Shown: piece after piece, positions 1 through 8,084 of the stretch
How positions within the stretch are numbered: position 1 is the stretch's first letter
How the letters are laid out: each line of letters begins with the position of its first letter
NCBI RefSeq assembly: GCF_040049295.1
Contig: NZ_JBDZDQ010000003.1
Location: forward strand, 62,001-126,000
DNA length: 64,000 nt
Source of the DNA: Sphingomonas sp. KR3-1
Lineage (GTDB): Bacteria; Pseudomonadota; Alphaproteobacteria; Sphingomonadales; Sphingomonadaceae
Reading direction: 5' to 3'
The notes under the pieces: generated by a model
Told to the model about the DNA's origin: nothing
Database searches by the model: none
The model's input: only the letters and a program-made list of their open reading frames with translations
Program-made: the position numbers and the translations under genes

Positions 1-460
1 CCCGGAATGCCGGTCGCCCGAGATGACCCAGTCGCGCAGCGCGACCGGCCTTTGCGCGGTGCAGAGCTATATCACCGAGCTCCGCGTGGTGATCCGGGTT
101 TCGCCGCCGGCGAGCGCGGGGACGATCACCGGCGCGATCGCGCAGGCGGGAGGCAGCGAGGTGACGCTGGGCGGCTTCGACTTGATCGATCGGGCGGAAG
201 CGCGGCGCAAGGCGGTGGCGATGGCGCTCGCCAATGCCAAGGCGCAGGCCGAGGTGATTGCAAGCGCATCGGGCGCGAAGCTGGGGCCGATCCTGCGCGT
301 CGTCGATGGCGACCAGCAGCGCTATTCACTGGCGTCGAGCGACATCGGGGCGATGCCGAGCGTGTCCGGCTCGGTCTCCGCGCCGGTGGCGGTGAAGCTC
401 GCACCCGACACGGTGAAGGTCTATGCGCAGCTGACGGTCAGCTACGAGATCGTGCGATGA
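1..460 (+). CDS. SIMPL domain (DUF541) protein, 5' end missing
   Basis: The reading frame is open from base 2 to a TGA at 458-460, so the start lies left of the window; about 152 residues are seen. The visible part matches the C-terminal half of SIMPL/DUF541 proteins: a helix rich in Ala with RRKAVAMALANAKAQAE, then GAKLGPILRV and a last strand VKVYAQLTVSYEI. Members are usually exported, and their biochemical role is poorly known; the signal peptide would be outside the window. Its stop overlaps the next start as ATGA, so it is translationally coupled to the aldehyde dehydrogenase. Confidence 0.85.
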   Translation, partial: PECRSPEMTQSRSATGLCAVQSYITELRVVIRVSPPASAGTITGAIAQAGGSEVTLGGFDLIDRAEARRKAVAMALANAKAQAEVIASASGAKLGPILRVVDGDQQRYSLASSDIGAMPSVSGSVSAPVAVKLAPDTVKVYAQLTVSYEIVR

Positions 461-1872
461 CCATGCGCGAACTGCTCGATGCCCAGCGGGCTGCCTTCAT
501 GGCCGAGCTGCCGGTCTCGCTCGAGGCGCGGCGCGACCGGCTGAAGCGCGCGATCGCGATGGTCTCGGACAATGCCGGGCGGCTGTGCGACGCGCTGAGC
601 GAGGATTTCGGGCATCGCAGCCGCGAGCAATCGATGATCACCGATGTCGCTGCCTCGGTGGGGCCGCTGCATCATGCGCTCAAGCATCTCAAGGCCTGGT
701 CGAAGCCGGCACGCAAGCCGGTGATGTTCCCGCTCGGGCTGCTCGGCGGGCGCGGCTCGATCGAATATCAGCCCAAAGGCGTGGTGGGGATCATCGCGCC
801 GTGGAACTTCCCGGTGCAGCTGGTGATGAGCCCGCTTTCGGGCGTGTTCGCCGCGGGCAACCGGGCGATGGTGAAGACCAGCGAATATACGCCGGCGGTG
901 GCGGCGCTGATGGCGGATCTGGCGGCGGGCTATTTCGATCCCACCGAGCTGACCTTCGTCAGCGGCGGGCCGGACGTGGGCAAGGCCTTTGCCGAGCTGC
1001 CCTTCGACCATCTGCTCTTCACCGGGGCGACCGGGATCGCGAAGCACATCCTGCACGCGGCGGCGGACAATCTGGTGCCGGTCACGCTCGAGCTGGGCGG
1101 CAAGTCGCCGGTGGTGGTGGGGCGATCGGCCGATGTCGCGCAGGCGACCGAACGCGTGGCACTCGGCAAGATGCTCAACGCCGGGCAGATCTGCCTGGCG
1201 CCCGACTACATGCTGGTGCCCGAGGAAAAGGAAGGCGCGGTGGTCGATGGGCTCGTCGCCGCGGCATCGCGCATGTATCCGACGCTGCTTTCCAACCCCG
1301 ATTATACCGCGGTGATCAACGACCGGCATTATGCGCGGCTGACCGACTGGATCGAGGATGCGCGGGCCAAGGGTGCCGAGGTGATCGCGGTCAATCCGGC
1401 AAACGAGGATTTCACCAGCTCGAACAGCCGCAAGCTGCCGCTCCACATCATCCGCAACCCGACCGACGACATGATGGTGATGCAGGAGGAGATCTTCGGA
1501 CCCGTGCTGCCGGTGCGCAGCTATCGCGGCGGGATCGAGGAGGCGATCGGCGAGGTCAACCGGCGCGACCGGCCGCTGGCGCTTTATTATTTCGGGCAGG
1601 ACAAGGCGGAGAAGCGCGCGGTGCTCGACCGGACGATCTCGGGGCGCGCGACGGTGAACGACGTGATCTTCCATGTCAGCCAGGAGGAGCTGCCGTTCGG
1701 CGGCATCGGGCCGTCGGGCATGGGCGCCTATCATGGCGAGATCGGTTTCCGCACCTTCAGCCATGCCAAGGCGGTCTATAGCCAGCCGAAGATCGACGTG
1801 GCCAAGCTCGCGGGGATGAAGCCGCCCTATGGCAAGGCGACCCAGGCGACGATCAGGCGGCAGATGAAATGA
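457..1872 (+). CDS. Coniferyl-aldehyde-dehydrogenase-type NAD(P) aldehyde dehydrogenase
   Basis: 471-residue class-3-like aldehyde dehydrogenase that oxidises an aldehyde to a carboxylic acid in the cytoplasm. The general base lies in LELGGKSP (Glu212) and the nucleophile in NAGQICLAPDY (Cys246); the C-terminal stretch ELPFGGIGPSGMGAYHG and SHAKAVYSQ is typical of coniferyl aldehyde dehydrogenases. The frame stays open upstream, but the ATG at 457 is chosen because it overlaps the preceding stop as ATGA and gives the normal family N-terminus; an ATG at 463 is an alternative. It overlaps the next gene by four bases. The true substrate cannot be read from sequence; general detoxification of aromatic or aliphatic aldehydes is equally possible. 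Confidence 0.92.
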   Translation: MTMRELLDAQRAAFMAELPVSLEARRDRLKRAIAMVSDNAGRLCDALSEDFGHRSREQSMITDVAASVGPLHHALKHLKAWSKPARKPVMFPLGLLGGRGSIEYQPKGVVGIIAPWNFPVQLVMSPLSGVFAAGNRAMVKTSEYTPAVAALMADLAAGYFDPTELTFVSGGPDVGKAFAELPFDHLLFTGATGIAKHILHAAADNLVPVTLELGGKSPVVVGRSADVAQATERVALGKMLNAGQICLAPDYMLVPEEKEGAVVDGLVAAASRMYPTLLSNPDYTAVINDRHYARLTDWIEDARAKGAEVIAVNPANEDFTSSNSRKLPLHIIRNPTDDMMVMQEEIFGPVLPVRSYRGGIEEAIGEVNRRDRPLALYYFGQDKAEKRAVLDRTISGRATVNDVIFHVSQEELPFGGIGPSGMGAYHGEIGFRTFSHAKAVYSQPKIDVAKLAGMKPPYGKATQATIRRQMK

Positions 1873-2102
1873 CCCAGTGGCTGGTGGCACTTGGCGTCGT
1901 CTTGCTGTCGTTCGCAGCGATGCCGTGGATCGTGCGCTGGGCGAAGAGCGCGGGCGGCAAGGGCAAGATGGGCGGCATCGCGATGGGGCTCGGGCTGGTC
2001 TTCGCGATCCTGTTCGATCCCGCAAAGCGCGAGGCGATCGAGAATATCGAGGACCAGAAGGCGCGGCGCGAGGAAGCCGGACAGGGAGAGAAGCTCGAGT
2101 GA
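1869..2102 (+). CDS. Small two-helix membrane protein, function unknown
   Basis: 77 residues. Two hydrophobic segments are visible, LVALGVVLLSFAAMPWIV (about 4-22) and GGIAMGLGLVFAILF (about 35-50), separated by a short basic Gly/Lys loop, followed by a charged C-terminal tail rich in Glu, Lys and Arg. Start and stop both overlap the neighbouring genes (ATGA with the dehydrogenase, GTGA with the next gene), so it is a real member of this operon. I do not recognise a family. Confidence 0.75.
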   Translation: MTQWLVALGVVLLSFAAMPWIVRWAKSAGGKGKMGGIAMGLGLVFAILFDPAKREAIENIEDQKARREEAGQGEKLE

Positions 2103-2911
2103 GGCCGTTCTGGCGAAAGCGCCCGCGATTGGAACTGATACCTTTCGCCGATCAGAAGCCGCACAGCTTCAACGAATTGCTGTGCGACGGCGTGGCGGCG
2201 CGCAACCTCGGCTCCTTCGCGGCGCTGCTTGCGCTCCACGCGCAGCTGCAGGCGGAACACCCCGAGATGCGCGTGCTCGCGTCGCTCGATGACCGGGGGC
2301 AGGCCGAATATACCTCGGCGCATACGAGCGAGACGAACGATCTCGACAATGTCGAGGGCCATGACCTCTCGGCGCTGACACCCGAGGCTTTCGAAAATGG
2401 CGTGCATCGCGGGTATCTGAGCACGCCTGCGGAGTTCCCGATCCGCCTTGCCAATCTGCGCGCGCGGGCGGTGCCGGTCGAGGAGGTGCGGGGATGCCTG
2501 GCCTGGGCGACCGACGGGGACCGCAACGACCCGCTCGTGGTCAATCGCGATCCCGACGCCAAGCTCCGCATCGACATGGAAAAGGAAGTGCTGTTCCAGT
2601 TCGTACCCGTTGCGGCGGCGGCGGACGCGCTTGCCGCATTTCCCAACGCCTATTTCACCTCCGACCTCGATCCGTTCGAGACGCACGCGCTGGCGCGGCA
2701 CATGGAGGCCGAATATGGCCTGGCGCTGTTCGGCGTAGGCGCGGCCTATCTCGGGTTCCGGCGGGCGGACCCGTTCGATGCGGCGACGGCGCAGCGGCTG
2801 GCGGAGGATATCGGCACCTTCTACGCGCATGCGCAAGGGCATGCAGTGGCTGCGCTCGCGGCGCTGCTGACCGGCCGGGACTGGCTGCTCTTGCGCTACA
2901 CCGAGAGCTGA
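2099..2911 (+). CDS. Conserved-looking hypothetical protein
   Basis: 270 residues starting at a GTG that overlaps the preceding stop as GTGA; the frame is open further left but would then lie inside the preceding gene. The protein is soluble and acidic with a basic N-terminus (RPFWRKRPR), and has no signal peptide or membrane helix. I recognise no domain. Last gene of the four-gene operon; it is followed on the other strand by a terminator-like hairpin of a probable small RNA. Confidence 0.75.
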   Translation: MRPFWRKRPRLELIPFADQKPHSFNELLCDGVAARNLGSFAALLALHAQLQAEHPEMRVLASLDDRGQAEYTSAHTSETNDLDNVEGHDLSALTPEAFENGVHRGYLSTPAEFPIRLANLRARAVPVEEVRGCLAWATDGDRNDPLVVNRDPDAKLRIDMEKEVLFQFVPVAAAADALAAFPNAYFTSDLDPFETHALARHMEAEYGLALFGVGAAYLGFRRADPFDAATAQRLAEDIGTFYAHAQGHAVAALAALLTGRDWLLLRYTES

Positions 2912-2927
2912 GCGATTCGATTGGCGC

Positions 2928-2954
2928 AAAAAAAGGCCGCCCCGAAGGACGGCC
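2928..2954 (-). terminator. Intrinsic terminator, minus strand
   Basis: Minus-strand stem GGCCGTCC / GGGCGGCC with a TTCG tetraloop (2943-2946), followed by a run of seven T (2934-2928). All eight positions pair, one of them as G-U. It ends the predicted small RNA. Confidence 0.8.
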
Positions 2955-3002
2955 GTGAAAGTCTTAGGAGAGGATGCCTGAAAGGCCCGATCTTTGTGCA
3001 TC
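2928..3002 (-). ncRNA. Probable small non-coding RNA with UUCG terminator
   Basis: Read on the minus strand, a -10-like TATGAT (3010-3015) is followed about 8 bases later by GATGC at 3002. GATGC (2998-3002) pairs with GCATC (2973-2977), with an inner AAAG/CTTT pairing. A single-stranded linker with CCTCTCCT follows, which could pair with Shine-Dalgarno sequences. Then comes an 8-pair stem (2947-2954 with 2935-2942) closed by TTCG and followed by seven T (2934-2928), a textbook intrinsic terminator. No minus-strand gene ends here, so the terminator needs its own transcript. No good -35 box is seen. This is a prediction from structure, not a recognised family. Confidence 0.6.
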
Positions 3003-3054
3003 GCAGCGGATCATATCGCAAGTGCGTAATGTTACCGGTAGCAGTGCAAAAAAT

Positions 3055-3096
3055 GCAACTGTCCAGCGTTGTCAGTTGCGCGCGACAAAATACGAT
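3055..3096 (+). promoter_or_regulatory. marR promoter with overlapping inverted repeat
   Basis: A perfect 7-base inverted repeat GCAACTG (3055-3061) / CAGTTGC (3073-3079) overlaps a possible -35 TTGTCA (3069-3074). A -10-like TACGAT (3091-3096) follows after 16 bases. The arrangement suggests that the MarR protein encoded from 3112 represses itself here, which is common in the family; this is inferred from position only. Confidence 0.5.
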
Positions 3097-3111
3097 AAAT
3101 AGGTTCACCAT

Positions 3112-3561
3112 ATGACCGCACTGACCCTCGACGATTTCCTGCCCTATCGCCTGTCGATCGCGTCGAACGCGGTGTCCGATGCGGTAGCGAGCGCCTATCG
3201 CGCGCTGTTCGGGCTCAAGATCCCCGAATGGCGGCTGGTGACGATCCTCGCCGAGGGTGGGGCGATGAGCCAGCAGGCGCTGTGCGGACGGACGCGGATG
3301 GACAAGGTGACCGTCAGCCGTGCCGCGATCGCGCTTTCCGAGCGCGGGCTGATCAGCCGGGCGAGCAACCCGGGCGACCAGCGCTCGCACCTGCTGGCGC
3401 TGAGCAAGGCGGGCTGGGAACTGTACGAGGAGATCGCGCCCAAGGCGATCGAGCTCGAGCGGCAGGTGTTCGCCGGCTTCACCCGCGAGGAGCGGCTGCA
3501 GCTGCGCCAGATGCTCGATCGGATCGAGGCGGCGGTCGAGGCGCTTGAGGAGAAGCCTTGA
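3112..3561 (+). CDS. MarR-family winged-helix transcriptional regulator
   Basis: 149 residues. The MarR fold is visible: an N-terminal dimerisation helix, AYRALFGLKIPEWRLVTILA, the recognition region MSQQALCGRTRMDKVTVSRA, the wing with DQRSHLLALSKAGWELYEEI, and C-terminal helices. Start ATG 3112 has only a weak ribosome site. It is followed 78 bases later by malate synthase on the same strand and preceded by an inverted repeat likely to be its own operator. Its ligand and other targets are unknown. Confidence 0.88.
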   Translation: MTALTLDDFLPYRLSIASNAVSDAVASAYRALFGLKIPEWRLVTILAEGGAMSQQALCGRTRMDKVTVSRAAIALSERGLISRASNPGDQRSHLLALSKAGWELYEEIAPKAIELERQVFAGFTREERLQLRQMLDRIEAAVEALEEKP

Positions 3562-3639
3562 TCCGGGGCACGGCTATCGCCTAAGCGGGGCATGCCCTCC
3601 CCAGGCGACGCTGCAGTATCGTGCCCAGGAGGATTTTTC

Positions 3640-5673
3640 ATGACCGTCATTCGTTCCGGCCTGTCCGTCGCCGAGCCGCTCGCGCGCTTTGTCGAGACGC
3701 AGGTGCTGCCGGGGCTCGACATCGCGGCGGAGGGCTGGTGGGCCGGCGTGGCGGAGATCTTCGCGCGGTTCGCGCCGGAGAATCGCGCGCTGCTGGCGAC
3801 TCGCGATGCGCTGCAGGCGATGATCGACGTCAATCCGGAGCTGTCGGGCGACGAGGCGTTCCTGCGCGAGATCGGCTATCTGGTCGACGCGCCGGCGCCC
3901 TTTGCGATCGGCACGCAGAATGTCGATGCCGAGATCGCGACGATGGCCGGGCCGCAGCTGGTGGTTCCGGCGCTCAACGCCCGCTTCGTGCTCAATGCGG
4001 CGAACGCGCGCTGGGGCAGCCTGTATGACGCGCTCTACGGGACGGACGCGCTGCCCGGGGCGGCGACGCCGGGCGGCTATGATGCGGAGCGCGGGGCGCA
4101 GGTGATCGCCTATGCCAAGGCGTTCCTCGACCAGGCGGTGCCGCTGGCAAGCGGAAGCTGGGCCGATCTTTCGGGCGAGCCGGTGCTGGCCGATCCGGGC
4201 CAGCAGATCGCACCCTGGCTGTTCCGGCATAACAGCCTGCATATCGAGGTCGTGATCGACCGCGATCATCCGATCGGCCGCGATGACCCCGCCGGCATCG
4301 CCGATGTCGTGCTGGAGAGCGCGCTGACCGCGATCGTCGATCTCGAGGACTCGGTCGCCGCGGTCGATGCCGAGGACAAGGTCGTCGCCTATGCCAATTG
4401 GCTCGGGCTGATGCGGGGCGACCTGGAGGAAAGCTTCGACAAGGGCGGCAGGGCGCTGACCCGGCGGCTCAACCCCGATCGCGGCGGGCTGCCGGGCCGC
4501 TCGCTGCTGTTCGTCCGCAATGTCGGGCATCTGATGACGACGCCGGCGCTGCACCTCGCCGATGGCCGCGAGGCGCCCGAGGGCGTGCTCGACGCGATCC
4601 TGACCAGCACGATCGCGCTCTACGACATTCGCGGGCTGGGCAAATATCGCAACAGCCGGGCGGGCTCGATCTACATCGTGAAGCCCAAGATGCACGGGCC
4701 CGAGGAATGCGCCTTCACCGACCGGCTGTTCGATGCGGTCGAGGACCTGCTGGTGCTGCCGCGCCACACGATCAAGGTCGGCGTGATGGACGAGGAGCGG
4801 CGCACCTCGGCCAATCTCGCGGCGTGCATCCACGCGGTGAAGGACCGCATCGTCTTCATCAACACCGGCTTCCTCGACCGTACCGGCGACGAGATCCACA
4901 CCAGCATGCGCGCCGGGCCGATGGTGCCCAAGGGCGAGATGAAGGGCGCCGCCTGGATCAAGGCCTATGAGGACCGCAACGTCCGCATCGGCCTGGCCTG
5001 CGGGCTCTCGGGCAAGGCGCAGATCGGCAAGGGCATGTGGGCGGCGCCCGACCGGATGGCCGACATGCTCGAGCAGAAGATCGCGCACCCCCTGTCGGGC
5101 GCGAACACCGCCTGGGTGCCGAGCCCGACCGCGGCGACGCTGCACGCGCTCCATTATCACCAGGTCGACGTGTTCGAACGCCGCCGCGCGATCGCCGAGG
5201 AGGCCATTCCCGGCCTGGCGCCGCTGCTCAGCGTGCCGCTGGCGATCGGGCGCAACTGGGCGGCCGAGGAGGTGGCGCAGGAGCTCGACAACAATGCCCA
5301 GGGCATGCTCGGCTATGTCGTGCGCTGGATCGACCAGGGCGTCGGCTGCTCCAAGGTGCCCGACATTCACGATGTCGGCCTGATGGAGGATCGCGCGACG
5401 CTGCGCATCTCCTCGCAGCACATGGCGAACTGGCTGCTCCACCGGGTAGCGAGCGCGGAGGATGTCGACGCGGCGCTGACCCGGATGGCGGCGAAGGTCG
5501 ATGCGCAGAATGCCGGCGATCCGCTTTACCGGCCGATGGCGGGGAATGCGGATACGAGCCTGGCCTTCCAGGCGGCGCGCGCGCTGGTTTTCGAGGGGCT
5601 GGAGCAGCCCAACGGCTATACCGAGCCACTTCTCCACAGATTTCGCGCTGAAGCGAAGGCCGTAGCACGCTGA
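3640..5673 (+). CDS. glcB: Malate synthase G
   Basis: 677 residues; condenses glyoxylate with acetyl-CoA to malate in the glyoxylate pathway. Family signatures are present in order: [43 protein letters not shown], and [19 protein letters not shown], which carries the conserved Cys and the catalytic Asp, then [14 protein letters not shown]. The frame is open from 3592, but ATG 3640 follows a strong AGGAGG at 3627-3632 and gives the family N-terminus. Slightly shorter than the E. coli enzyme (about 720 residues). No isocitrate lyase gene is in the window. Confidence 0.96.
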   Translation: MTVIRSGLSVAEPLARFVETQVLPGLDIAAEGWWAGVAEIFARFAPENRALLATRDALQAMIDVNPELSGDEAFLREIGYLVDAPAPFAIGTQNVDAEIATMAGPQLVVPALNARFVLNAANARWGSLYDALYGTDALPGAATPGGYDAERGAQVIAYAKAFLDQAVPLASGSWADLSGEPVLADPGQQIAPWLFRHNSLHIEVVIDRDHPIGRDDPAGIADVVLESALTAIVDLEDSVAAVDAEDKVVAYANWLGLMRGDLEESFDKGGRALTRRLNPDRGGLPGRSLLFVRNVGHLMTTPALHLADGREAPEGVLDAILTSTIALYDIRGLGKYRNSRAGSIYIVKPKMHGPEECAFTDRLFDAVEDLLVLPRHTIKVGVMDEERRTSANLAACIHAVKDRIVFINTGFLDRTGDEIHTSMRAGPMVPKGEMKGAAWIKAYEDRNVRIGLACGLSGKAQIGKGMWAAPDRMADMLEQKIAHPLSGANTAWVPSPTAATLHALHYHQVDVFERRRAIAEEAIPGLAPLLSVPLAIGRNWAAEEVAQELDNNAQGMLGYVVRWIDQGVGCSKVPDIHDVGLMEDRATLRISSQHMANWLLHRVASAEDVDAALTRMAAKVDAQNAGDPLYRPMAGNADTSLAFQAARALVFEGLEQPNGYTEPLLHRFRAEAKAVAR

Positions 5674-5699
5674 AATCCCAGCCCTTTCGCAAATAGCGG

Positions 5700-5720
5700 G
5701 ACCCAAAGTCCTTTTGGGTC
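5700..5720. terminator. Hairpin between glcB and tamA
   Basis: GACCCAAA (5700-5707) pairs with TTTGGGTC (5713-5720) around a five-base loop. It lies 27 bases after the glcB stop. No clear T run follows, so its terminator activity is uncertain. Confidence 0.4.
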
Positions 5721-5771
5721 GTTACGCATGCGAGAGGGCCGGGCTAGGAACACGGCTCGAAAGGGAGCCAG

Positions 5772-8084
5772 TTGCGTAAAGGGGTGAAGCGGATTTGGCT
5801 GGCGGCGCTCGCCGGCACGGCATTCGTGCCGGGCATTGCGCATGCCCAGATTTCAGACCCCAAGCCCGGGCAGGGCGCGCCCACGTCCGGCCTCGCGCCG
5901 GCCCCTTCCGCCACGCCGACGCCCACCCCGATGCCCGACAGCAGCGTCGTCGTGGCGCCCGCGCCGGTGGACGAGAGCCCGATCGTGCCCGACGCCCAGT
6001 TCGAGGCGGCGATGCCGAAGATCGAGGGCGACATCAACGCGCCGCTCGAAGCCTTGCCCAAGCCGACCGGCGGCACCCCGCCGCCGGTGCCGACCACCCA
6101 GGGCCAGGCCACCCAGCAGGTCCAGCAACAGGCGGAGGAGACCTTCGCCGCCGCGCCCGCCGAGGATGCCGAGTTCGCCAGGCCGCTGCCGCCGCTCGCC
6201 GATTTCAAGGTCGAGCCGGCGGTCGAAGACAAGGTGGCCGACAAGAAGGCCGTGACGATCCGCTACACCACGGCGGAGGAGGGGCTCTCCGCCGTCGGGC
6301 TCGACGACCTATTCGAGGATCTCTCGGCGCTGAAGAATGGCGGCGGGCGCGCGGCGAACGCAGCGATGGTCGCGGCGCGGGCGCGCGAGGACGAGAAGCT
6401 GGCGATCCGCCTGCTCAGCTCGCGCGGCTATTATGACGCGACCGCACTCTCGACGATCGACCAGGAGCCCGGCAACACCGGCCGGGTGAAGGCGACGGTG
6501 AGCGTGACGCCGGGGCCGCTCTACCGGCTGGGCGACGTGAAGGTGGACAGCGAGCCGACGATGCCCACCGGCCTGCTGCTGCGCGAGCTCAACCTCAACC
6601 CCGGCGACCCGATCGAGGCCGAGCGCATCCAGGGCGCCGAGGCCAATGTGGCGCTGCGGCTGCCGCAACAGGGCTATCCCTTCATCAAGGTCGGGCAGCG
6701 CGACATCCTGCTCGATGAGGAAACGCATATCGGCGACTATACGCTGCCGATCGATCTCGGCCCGCGCGCGGTGTTCGGCGATGTGCGCACCGAGCTCGGC
6801 TCGGTGAACATGGCCGGGCGCGGCGACGGCAATGCGCGCAATTCGGCCCGCAATGCGCAGAACGGCGAACGCCGCCAGCGCCGCCAGCGGCGACCGCGCG
6901 CGCTCGCCTTTGACGCCGATCACATCCGCGTGCTGCGCCGCTACAAGCCGGGCGAGCTCTACGACGTGCGCGCCGTGGACGACCTGCGCGCGGCGATGAT
7001 CGCGACCAGCCTGTTCTCCACCGTCTCGGTCGAGCCGGTGCGCACCGGCCAGCCCGGGCCGGACGGCACCGAAGTGGTCGACCTGCTGGTGCGGCAGAAC
7101 CCGGGGCCCGCCCGCACGCTCGCCGCCGAGATCGGCTATTCGACCGGCGAGGGCATCCGCCTGACCGGCAGCTGGACGCACCGCAACCTGTTCCCGCCCG
7201 AAGGCGCGCTGATCGTCTCGGGCGTGATCGGCACGCAGGAACAGGGGCTGACCACGACCTTCCGCCGCTCCAATGCCGGGCAGCGCGACCGCACCTTCCA
7301 GGTCAGCGCGGCGGCGAACCACAAGGATTACGACGCCTACGAGGCCTATACCGGCACGCTGGCGGTGCGCTGGTCGCGCGATTCGACCCCGCTGTGGCAG
7401 AAGCGCTGGACCTATTTCTATGGCGCCGAGCTGATCGGCACCAATGAGGACCGCTGGAACTACAATACCAACCAGCGCGATCGCGGCACCTGGCTGATCG
7501 GCGCGCTGCCGCTGTTCCTTGGCTATGACACGTCGGACAACCTGCTCAATCCGACCCGCGGCTTCCGGATCAAGGCCAATGCCAGCCCCGAGGCGTCGGT
7601 GCGCGGGGCGACGCGGCCCTATGGGCGCTTCATGCTCGAGGGCACCTATTACCAGCCGCTCACCAACAAGATCGTGCTCGCCGCGCGGGCGCGGGCCGGA
7701 TCGATCGTGGGCATCGCGCGCGACGACCTGCCACCCTCGCGGCGCTATTATGCCGGCGGCGGCGGATCGGTGCGCGGCTTCGGCTATCAGGAGCTCGGCC
7801 CGCATTCGCCCGACGGCAAGCCGGTGGGCGGGCGTAGCCTCAACGAATTCGCGCTCGAGGCGCGCTATCGCTTCGGCAATTACGGGATCGTGCCGTTCAT
7901 CGATGCCGGCCAGGTCTATGAGGGCATCTACCCGACCGGGCAGAACATGCGCTTCGGCGCGGGCATCGGCGGGCGGCTCTACACCAATTTCGGCCCGATC
8001 CGCGTGGACGTGGCGACGCCGATCCACCGCAAGCCGAACGAGTCCAAGATCGCGCTCTACATCTCGATCGGGCAGGCCTTTTGA
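5772..8084 (+). CDS. tamA: TamA-like outer-membrane assembly protein (BamA superfamily)
   Basis: 770 residues from a TTG start at 5772 preceded by AAGGGAG; a GTG at 5784 is an in-frame alternative. A signal peptide ends near HAQ. A long Pro/Ala-rich disordered segment follows (about 30-150), then POTRA-type periplasmic domains (about 160-430), and a C-terminal surface-antigen beta-barrel from about residue 450 with GGGGSVRGFGYQ and a final aromatic residue (GQAF). With TamB it forms the translocation and assembly module that inserts proteins into, or moves lipids towards, the outer membrane. The stop overlaps the next start (TGATG), and pairing with the very large tamB supports TamA over a general Omp85 protein. 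The Pro-rich linker is longer than in enterobacterial TamA. Confidence 0.92.
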   Translation: MRKGVKRIWLAALAGTAFVPGIAHAQISDPKPGQGAPTSGLAPAPSATPTPTPMPDSSVVVAPAPVDESPIVPDAQFEAAMPKIEGDINAPLEALPKPTGGTPPPVPTTQGQATQQVQQQAEETFAAAPAEDAEFARPLPPLADFKVEPAVEDKVADKKAVTIRYTTAEEGLSAVGLDDLFEDLSALKNGGGRAANAAMVAARAREDEKLAIRLLSSRGYYDATALSTIDQEPGNTGRVKATVSVTPGPLYRLGDVKVDSEPTMPTGLLLRELNLNPGDPIEAERIQGAEANVALRLPQQGYPFIKVGQRDILLDEETHIGDYTLPIDLGPRAVFGDVRTELGSVNMAGRGDGNARNSARNAQNGERRQRRQRRPRALAFDADHIRVLRRYKPGELYDVRAVDDLRAAMIATSLFSTVSVEPVRTGQPGPDGTEVVDLLVRQNPGPARTLAAEIGYSTGEGIRLTGSWTHRNLFPPEGALIVSGVIGTQEQGLTTTFRRSNAGQRDRTFQVSAAANHKDYDAYEAYTGTLAVRWSRDSTPLWQKRWTYFYGAELIGTNEDRWNYNTNQRDRGTWLIGALPLFLGYDTSDNLLNPTRGFRIKANASPEASVRGATRPYGRFMLEGTYYQPLTNKIVLAARARAGSIVGIARDDLPPSRRYYAGGGGSVRGFGYQELGPHSPDGKPVGGRSLNEFALEARYRFGNYGIVPFIDAGQVYEGIYPTGQNMRFGAGIGGRLYTNFGPIRVDVATPIHRKPNESKIALYISIGQAF

